Part shown: positions 59,274 to 64,000 of the stretch, piece by piece
Layout of the letters: the number at the start of each line of letters is the position of its first letter
How positions within the stretch are numbered: position 1 is the stretch's first letter
Assembly: GCF_900177685.1 (NCBI RefSeq)
Contig: NZ_FXAY01000005.1
Span: 186,001-250,000, forward strand
Origin: Agreia pratensis
Lineage (GTDB): Bacteria; Actinomycetota; Actinomycetes; Actinomycetales; Microbacteriaceae
Length of the DNA: 64,000 nucleotides
Reading direction: 5' to 3'
Program-made: the position numbers and the translations under genes
The notes under the pieces: model-generated
What the model saw: only the letters and a program-made list of their open reading frames with translations
The model's database searches: none
Told to the model about the DNA's origin: nothing

Positions 59274-60910
59274 CAGTTGACGCTCCCCTCGGAGGCGAGA
59301 GCAGCAGGCTCCGGCTCGAATGCCTCGACGCCCTGCGCCTCGGCTCCGTCCGATGCGATCAAGTCGACGATCGTGTCGGCGGTGATGTCTGGCCCGTTGA
59401 TGATCTCTCCGATCTTGCGGTGGTCTTTCAAGACCACGATTCTTTCGCTGAGGCGCACGACCTCTTCGAGCTCCGACGAGATGAAGACCACCGACATTCC
59501 CTCTTCGGCCAGGGTCGCGATCGCTTCCTGGATCTCTGCCTTGGCGCCGATATCGATGCCGCGAGTGGGCTCGTCGAGAATCAGCAGCTGGGGCTTCGTT
59601 GCGAGCCAACGGCCGAGCAGAACCTTCTGCTGGTTGCCGCCGGACAGGTTCTTGATGGGACGCTCCGGGTCGCTCGGTCGCACGTTGAGCTCGACGAGGT
59701 ACTTGTCGCACAGCTCCTTCTGCTCGCGCTTCGAGAGCGGGCGGGCCCACCCGCGTCGGGCCTGTACGGCAAGAATGAGATTCTCGCGCACGGTGAGGTC
59801 GCCGACGATTCCCTCGTCGCGGCGGTTCTCGGTCGAGAACGCGATCTTGGTGGCGAGTCCGGCCACGGGGCTGTGCACCTCGGTGCTCTTGCCTCCGATG
59901 GTCACCGCTCCCGAGTCGGGGCGGTCGGCGCCGTACATCAGGCGGCCGAGTTCGGTGCGGCCGGAGCCGAGAAGCCCGGCGAGGCCCACCACCTCGCCCG
60001 GGTAGACGGCGATGTCGACGGGCTCGATCGAGCCCTTTCGGCCGAGATCTGTGGCGCTGTAGAAGGGCTGCTCGCCGCTTTCCCGCGCATCCCGTCGTCT
60101 ATTCGAGCCGAGCGATGCGAGAGTCTCGAAGTCCTTGCCGATCATGAGCGAGATCAGCTGGCTGCGGCCCAGGTCGCGGGTGAGGTGCTCCCCCACGAAC
60201 TCGCCGTTGCGCAGCACCGTGAGGCGATCACTGATCGCATAGACCTGGTCGAGAAAGTGCGAGACGAAGAGAATGGCGACGCCCTGATCGCGCAGGCGAC
60301 GCATGACCGTGAAGAGACCCTCGACCTCGTTGGCGTCGAGGCTCGAGGTGGGCTCATCGAGAATGAGCACCTTCGATTTGGCCACCATCGCACGGCTGAT
60401 GGCGACGAGCTGCTGCAGGGCGAGCGAGATGCTCGACAGGGGCTGACGGGGGTCGAGGTCTCCGAGGCCGAGACCGACGAGGGCCTCGTGGGCGGCCTGG
60501 TGGGTCTTCTTCCAGTTGATGCCGAAGGCGCCGCGGATCTCGTTTCCGAGCATCACGTTCTCGCCCACGGTGAGGTTGTCGCAGAGGTTGACCTCTTGAT
60601 AGACGGTCGAGATGCCGGCGCTCTGGGCGTCGGCCGTTCCCGAGAACTGCCGAGGGCCGCCAGAAACCAGGATGCTGCCGGAGTCGATCTTGTAGACACC
60701 GGTGAGTGCCTTGATGAGGGTGGACTTGCCCGCACCGTTCTCACCCATCAGGGTGTGCACCTCACCCGGGTACAGCCGCAGCTGCACGTTCTGGAGGGCT
60801 TTGACGCCAGGGAACTCGATCGAGATATCGGTCATCTCGACGATCGGCTCTGTCGCTGCCATGTCTGCCTGCTCGTTCTGCCGTCTGCCGGCCTCGTCTT
60901 TGAGTCGCAT
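59273..60910 (-). CDS. ytfR: YtfR-type double ABC ATP-binding protein
   Basis: A 545-residue tandem ATPase of sugar importers. First half: MGENGAGKSTLIKALTGVY, LSSISLALQQLVAISRAMV (LSGG-like signature changed to LSSI), LILDEPTSSLD. Second half: GLLGSGRTELGRLMYG, and LSGGNQQKVLLGRWLA, LILDEPTRGIDIG. ATG 60910 follows GGGAG by six bases; the longer frame to 60934 would start inside the intercistronic hairpin. It powers YtfT/YjfF. Confidence 0.93.
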   Translation of the reverse strand: MRLKDEAGRRQNEQADMAATEPIVEMTDISIEFPGVKALQNVQLRLYPGEVHTLMGENGAGKSTLIKALTGVYKIDSGSILVSGGPRQFSGTADAQSAGISTVYQEVNLCDNLTVGENVMLGNEIRGAFGINWKKTHQAAHEALVGLGLGDLDPRQPLSSISLALQQLVAISRAMVAKSKVLILDEPTSSLDANEVEGLFTVMRRLRDQGVAILFVSHFLDQVYAISDRLTVLRNGEFVGEHLTRDLGRSQLISLMIGKDFETLASLGSNRRRDARESGEQPFYSATDLGRKGSIEPVDIAVYPGEVVGLAGLLGSGRTELGRLMYGADRPDSGAVTIGGKSTEVHSPVAGLATKIAFSTENRRDEGIVGDLTVRENLILAVQARRGWARPLSKREQKELCDKYLVELNVRPSDPERPIKNLSGGNQQKVLLGRWLATKPQLLILDEPTRGIDIGAKAEIQEAIATLAEEGMSVVFISSELEEVVRLSERIVVLKDHRKIGEIINGPDITADTIVDLIASDGAEAQGVEAFEPEPAALASEGSVN

Positions 60911-60931
60911 GGAGTCTCCCACGCGGGAGCC

Positions 60932-60971
60932 CATTCGGTTCCCCGAGCCGTGTGGCTCGGGGAACCGAATG
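60932..60971 (-). terminator. Intercistronic hairpin between ytfQ and ytfR
   Basis: A perfect 18-bp stem (CATTCGGTTCCCCGAGCC and complement) with a GTGT loop lies 11 bp after the ytfQ stop, before the ATPase start. It probably stabilises the binding-protein mRNA or partly terminates, so the lipoprotein is made in excess. Confidence 0.75.
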
Positions 60972-60982
60972 AGCGGGGTGAA

Positions 60983-61978
60983 TCAGTACTTGCGGTCGGG
61001 CAGCGCCGTCGTGGCGGCCTCGGGCGAGTCGAAGGTCACGCTCGGAACGACGATGTCGGACTCGACCTTGTCGCCGGCGATGGCCTTGTTGACCACGTCG
61101 ATAGCGGTGTCACCGAACAGCGGGTTGTACTCGGCGACGAAGCTGAGGCGACCTGCCGCGAGTGCCTCGAGAGCGGCCTTGGTGCCGTCGATCGTGATGA
61201 TCTTGACGTCGGTGCCAGGCTTCAGACCGGCCTCTTCGACGGCGAGCGCCGCGCCGAGACCCATCTCGTCGTTCTGTGCGAACACGAGCTGGACGTTGTT
61301 GTTGTTGGCCTTGAGGATCGTCTCGAAGACGCTCTTCGCCTCTTCGGTCGACCAGTTGGCCGACTGGCTCTCGAGCTTGGTGAGCTTGGAGTCGATCTTC
61401 TCGTCCCAACCCTTGTTGCGGTCGTTCACGACCGACAGTCCGGGAGGTCCTTCGAGCACGACGTAGTTGCCGCCGTCGGGGAACTGCTCGTTCGCCCACT
61501 CAGCGGCAGATGCGCTGATGCCGACGTTGTCGGGCGCGATGTGGCTCGTGTAGAGCTTGGTGTCGTTCGGCTCGATGCCGCGGTCGAGCAGCACGACGGG
61601 GATCTCGGCCTCCTTGGCCCGCTCGAGGATGCTCTCCCAGCCGGTGGCCTCCGTGGCCGACAGCAGGATCGCGTCGACGTCTTCATCGATGAACGAGGTG
61701 AACGCCGTGATCTGCGAGTTCTGGTCGCCGTTGGTGGCCGGAGCGTACTTCAGCTCGAATCCGTTCTCCTCCGAGAACGAGTCCTGGATGTTCTTCTCGT
61801 TCGCCGTACGCCATCCGCCCTCGGGGCCGACCGCGACGAACCCGATGGTGGTCAGGTCTTTGCCGTCGCCCGCTTTGTCGTCGCCGCCGCCGCTTGCCGA
61901 GCAGGCGCTCAGGCTGAGGGCGACTGCCCCCACCAGAGCGAGGCCTGCGATGGACCTGAATCGAGGTGCCTTGAACAT
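60983..61978 (-). CDS. ytfQ: YtfQ-type furanose-binding lipoprotein
   Basis: A 331-residue lipoprotein with lipobox LSAC (Cys26). The mature part is a class I sugar-binding protein: TIGFVAVGPEGGWRTANEKN at the N-terminus, EIPVVLLDRGI, and VFAQNDEMGLGAALAVEEAG, KIITIDGTKAAL. These match E. coli YtfQ (galactofuranose/arabinofuranose). ATG 61978 follows AAGGAGGAG. First gene of the importer operon, followed by a hairpin and three channel/ATPase genes. Confidence 0.93.
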   Translation of the reverse strand: MFKAPRFRSIAGLALVGAVALSLSACSASGGGDDKAGDGKDLTTIGFVAVGPEGGWRTANEKNIQDSFSEENGFELKYAPATNGDQNSQITAFTSFIDEDVDAILLSATEATGWESILERAKEAEIPVVLLDRGIEPNDTKLYTSHIAPDNVGISASAAEWANEQFPDGGNYVVLEGPPGLSVVNDRNKGWDEKIDSKLTKLESQSANWSTEEAKSVFETILKANNNNVQLVFAQNDEMGLGAALAVEEAGLKPGTDVKIITIDGTKAALEALAAGRLSFVAEYNPLFGDTAIDVVNKAIAGDKVESDIVVPSVTFDSPEAATTALPDRKY

Positions 61979-62060
61979 TGATCTCCTCCTTGAGACCCGT
62001 CGGCTAGGAAGATGCCGACGGAGTGAATGTGAACCGTGATTGATGCAATGGGCTGAGGTT

Positions 62061-62074
62061 GTGAGGGCTAACAA
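62061..62074. promoter_or_regulatory. LacI-type operator, left
   Basis: GTGAGGGCTAACAA resembles the LacI-family site TGTTAGCGCTCACA in the reverse orientation, with one changed position in the core. It lies about 85 bp upstream of the ytfQ start, downstream of the middle site on the minus strand. Confidence 0.65.
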
Positions 62075-62148
62075 TTCGCTGGCCGGGCGGCTCTACTTCG
62101 GGAGCGTGTCATCTCGTCCCTGAGATCCTTCGGCGTTTTGTGAAAAGT

Positions 62149-62162
62149 TGTTAGCGCTCACA
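62149..62162. promoter_or_regulatory. LacI-type operator, centre
   Basis: TGTTAGCGCTCACA is the best of the three, with the central AGCGCT typical of LacI/GalR family sites. It is about 170 bp before ytfQ and probably marks the ytfQ promoter region. Confidence 0.75.
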
Positions 62163-62289
62163 GTTTGCTTAGGCGAGACGATATCCGCGTGCCGATCCCC
62201 CTGTCAAGCGAGTATCAGCACGGCGTCGATAACGAATCGGCAACGGAGGTTTCGGCGCGGAACCGCCGGCGAGGTTCGCCGGCCTCGAC

Positions 62290-62318
62290 TTGTGCATGCC
62301 AAATGTGAGCCCTAACAT
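62290..62318 (+). promoter_or_regulatory. Promoter with overlapping LacI-type operator, right
   Basis: TTGTGC (62290-62295) and TAACAT (62313-62318) spaced by 17 bp form a promoter for the 62394 gene. The spacer and -10 contain TGTGAGCCCTAACA (62304-62317), a third LacI-type operator, so repressor would block polymerase directly. Confidence 0.7.
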
Positions 62319-62393
62319 TCCCACTGGGAGCACGCGTCCTCGCGTGCACGAACGAGGAGGTTCCCCTGTGACGACTCCTCGCTGGAGGCGAAC

Positions 62394-63938
62394 GTGAACG
62401 AGGCTGAGCCCGTCATCCGCTTCACCGACGTCTCCGTCACGTTCACCGCCACACGGGCTCTCGACGGTGTCGACTTCCGCCTGTTCCCGGGCGAAGTCCA
62501 TTCCCTCATGGGAGAGAACGGCGCCGGAAAGAGCACCCTGATCAAGGCCCTCACCGGCGTGCAGCCGATCCACGGCGGGACGATCGAGATGGACGGCAGG
62601 CCGGTGTCGTTCTCGACTCCCAGTGCAGCGCAACGCGCAGGAATCAGCACGGTCTACCAGGAGGTCAACCTCCTGCCCAATCTCAGCGTCACCGAGAACG
62701 TGATGCTCGGGCGTGAACCGCGCACCCGCATCGGGGGCATCGACTGGCGCGCCGCCCACGAGCGAACTCGGGGACTCCTGGCGACCATGCGACTCGACAT
62801 CGATCCGCGGTCGATGCTCGCCGACCACTCCCCCGCCATCCAGCAACTCGTCGCCATCGCCCGAGCCATCTATGTCGAGGCACGCGTTCTCGTGCTCGAC
62901 GAGCCGACATCCAGTCTCGACAACGACGAAGTGACAGAGTTGTTCCGCATCATCGCGGGGCTCAAAGAGTCGGGCGTCGCGATTCTCTTCATCTCGCACT
63001 TTCTCGACCAGGTCTACGAGATCTCCGACCGCATCACCGTTCTGCGCGACGGGCGGCTCGTCGGCGAGTACCTCACCCCCGACCTTCTGCGCATCGACCT
63101 GGTGCAGAAGATGGTCGGCAAAGACCTGCCCGCATTGGCGACGATCCGCGCGCACACCAGCAACAGCGACGTCGAAGGGGGCCTCTCCGACGAGGAACCT
63201 CTGATCAACGCCATCGGGCTCGGGCGGCGAGGGGCGATCGAGGCATTCGATCTGCGGGTCTACGAAGGCGAAGTCGTGGGCATCGCAGGGCTTCTCGGCT
63301 CTGGGCGCACCGAGCTCGCCCGCCTGTTGTCGGGCATCGACCGTGCCGACGGCGGAGAACTGCTCATCGACGGTCGAGCCGAGCGCCTGACGAATCCGCG
63401 CAAGGCCATGCAGAATCGCATCGCTTACGCGTCCGAGAATCGGCGCACCGAGGGGATCATCGGTGATCTGTCGGTGCGCGACAACATCGCCCTCGCCCTG
63501 CAGGCCGACATGGGCTGGTTCCGGCGCATCCCCCGCCGTCGTCAAGACGAGCTCGCCGCGAGCTACATCCAGGCTATGAACATCCGGCCTGCCGACCCCG
63601 ACGCTCTGATGGGAACGCTGTCGGGGGGAAATCAGCAGAAGGTTCTCCTGGCACGCTGGCTTGCTATCGCACCGCGCCTTCTCGTTCTCGACGAGCCCAC
63701 CAGAGGCATAGATGTCGGCGCGAAGGCCGAGATTCAGACCCTCGTCTCCGACCTGGCAGACAACGGGCTATCCGTCGTCTTCATCTCGGCTGAGCTCGAA
63801 GAGGTGCTGCGCATCAGCCACCGCATCGCCATCCTGCGCGAGAAGAGAAAAGTGGCCGACCTCGAGAACCACGACCTCACGGTGGCGAGACTTCTCACGA
63901 TCATCGCCGAGAACTCGAGCGACGGCGATGATGACTGA
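62394..63938 (+). CDS. YtfR-like sugar ABC double ATP-binding protein (second importer)
   Basis: A 514-residue tandem ATPase. Half 1: MGENGAGKSTLIKALTGVQ and LVLDEPTSSLDNDEV, with ADHSPAIQQLVAIARAIY replacing a classical LSGG. Half 2: GLLGSGRTELARLLSGI and LSGGNQQKVLLARWLA, LVLDEPTRGIDVG. It is similar to the YtfR protein at 59273 and also carries a degenerate first signature. GTG 62394 follows GGAGG. Its own permeases and binding protein presumably follow beyond the window. Only 62 bp remain after its stop; a weak hairpin (CGACACG/CGTGTCG, 63971-63992) is the only feature there. Confidence 0.93.
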   Translation: MNEAEPVIRFTDVSVTFTATRALDGVDFRLFPGEVHSLMGENGAGKSTLIKALTGVQPIHGGTIEMDGRPVSFSTPSAAQRAGISTVYQEVNLLPNLSVTENVMLGREPRTRIGGIDWRAAHERTRGLLATMRLDIDPRSMLADHSPAIQQLVAIARAIYVEARVLVLDEPTSSLDNDEVTELFRIIAGLKESGVAILFISHFLDQVYEISDRITVLRDGRLVGEYLTPDLLRIDLVQKMVGKDLPALATIRAHTSNSDVEGGLSDEEPLINAIGLGRRGAIEAFDLRVYEGEVVGIAGLLGSGRTELARLLSGIDRADGGELLIDGRAERLTNPRKAMQNRIAYASENRRTEGIIGDLSVRDNIALALQADMGWFRRIPRRRQDELAASYIQAMNIRPADPDALMGTLSGGNQQKVLLARWLAIAPRLLVLDEPTRGIDVGAKAEIQTLVSDLADNGLSVVFISAELEEVLRISHRIAILREKRKVADLENHDLTVARLLTIIAENSSDGDDD

Positions 63939-64000
63939 GCCGCAGTGGCAGTCGACTAGTGTTCGATTCACGACACGATCACGGGCGTGTCGCTGGATAA

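Larger units (their letters stand above)
61979..62393. other. 415-bp divergent regulatory region between two furanose importers
   Basis: No coding frame is supported. It holds three LacI-type operators (62061, 62149, 62304) and one good promoter for the rightward gene. A GC-rich hairpin (CCGCCGGCGAGGTTCGCCGGC, around 62268) also lies here. The leftward ytfQ promoter is not obvious but must lie between 61995 and about 62160. Confidence 0.7.

Noticed and set aside
59258-61981. A 907-residue open frame on the plus strand opposite the ytfR/ytfQ genes
   Set aside because: It is antisense to two well-supported genes, has no recognisable domains and reflects high-GC codon bias.
62169-63545. A 458-residue minus-strand frame opposite the second ATPase
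   Set aside because: Antisense to intact Walker and signature motifs; it also runs across the operators.
63971-63992. Weak hairpin near the right edge as a terminator for the second ATPase gene
   Set aside because: Only a 7-bp stem, and importer genes are expected to continue beyond the window, so termination here is doubtful.
1-64000. CRISPR arrays, tRNA/rRNA genes, insertion sequences or prophage
   Set aside because: No regularly spaced direct repeats, cloverleaf-like segments, transposase/integrase motifs or phage genes were seen.

Overview
The window is a high-GC actinobacterial chromosome segment, most likely from Microbacteriaceae. The signs are tightly packed overlapping operons, a mycothiol-dependent formaldehyde dehydrogenase, an Arr rifamycin ADP-ribosyltransferase, actinobacterial-type Zur and DtxR boxes, an LSQTG cell-wall sorting signal and several dispersed palindromic repeats. 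I see no tRNA, rRNA, CRISPR array, phage or insertion sequence. About sixty genes can be supported, including two small ones (ribosomal protein L36 at 9221 and a zinc-ribbon protein at 50254) that an ORF length cutoff would miss.

Layout. 1-3.2 kb: end of a sugar ABC permease, a LacI regulator and a GH32 fructosidase (fructan or sucrose use). 3.1-8.0 kb: FUSC-type membrane protein, NAD-dependent epimerase, META lipoprotein, a degenerate stand-alone GyrB-like ATPase, a hypothetical protein and a HAD hydrolase. 8.1-18.5 kb: a divergent locus around one perfect Zur-type palindrome. A COG0523/CobW-like protein without a P-loop lies on one side. On the other are an alternative L36, a FecCD-type ABC importer, a methyltransferase, a flavin oxidoreductase with a Cys-rich tail, an ACR3/BASS-type transporter, a COG0701/TIGR03943 permease pair and a membrane-anchored propeller-like protein. 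I read it as a zinc-limitation island, and it is the best candidate for an incompletely described system. 18.6-27.6 kb: Hsp20, an SDR/hydrolase-fusion/GMC oxidoreductase operon, TetR-MFS, and MscR plus a metallo-hydrolase (formaldehyde detoxification). 27.7-35.4 kb: PadR/HAAS pair, PPOX protein, several small enzymes, damaged acetyltransferase genes, TrpF, a WYL regulator and a hydrolase. 35.5-39.4 kb: iron-box-linked siderophore reductase and FecCD importer without its own ATPase. 39.4-47 kb: DUF4287 protein, a frameshifted membrane protein, and two NarL/DesK-type two-component systems flanking a MacB-like ABC exporter. 47-50.4 kb: MFS/TetR pair, Arr, two small proteins. 50.5-64 kb: a 2164-residue wall-anchored double-GH43 enzyme, a YtfQRT/YjfF-type furanose importer, and, divergently, the ATPase of a second such importer, with three LacI-type operators between.

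The main working units are therefore fructan use at the left end, zinc limitation in the left centre, iron-siderophore uptake in the middle, envelope or drug response near 40-48 kb, and arabinan/galactan side-chain (furanose) degradation and uptake at the right end. A 70-73 bp palindromic repeat recurs four times, each copy 8-36 bp after a stop codon.
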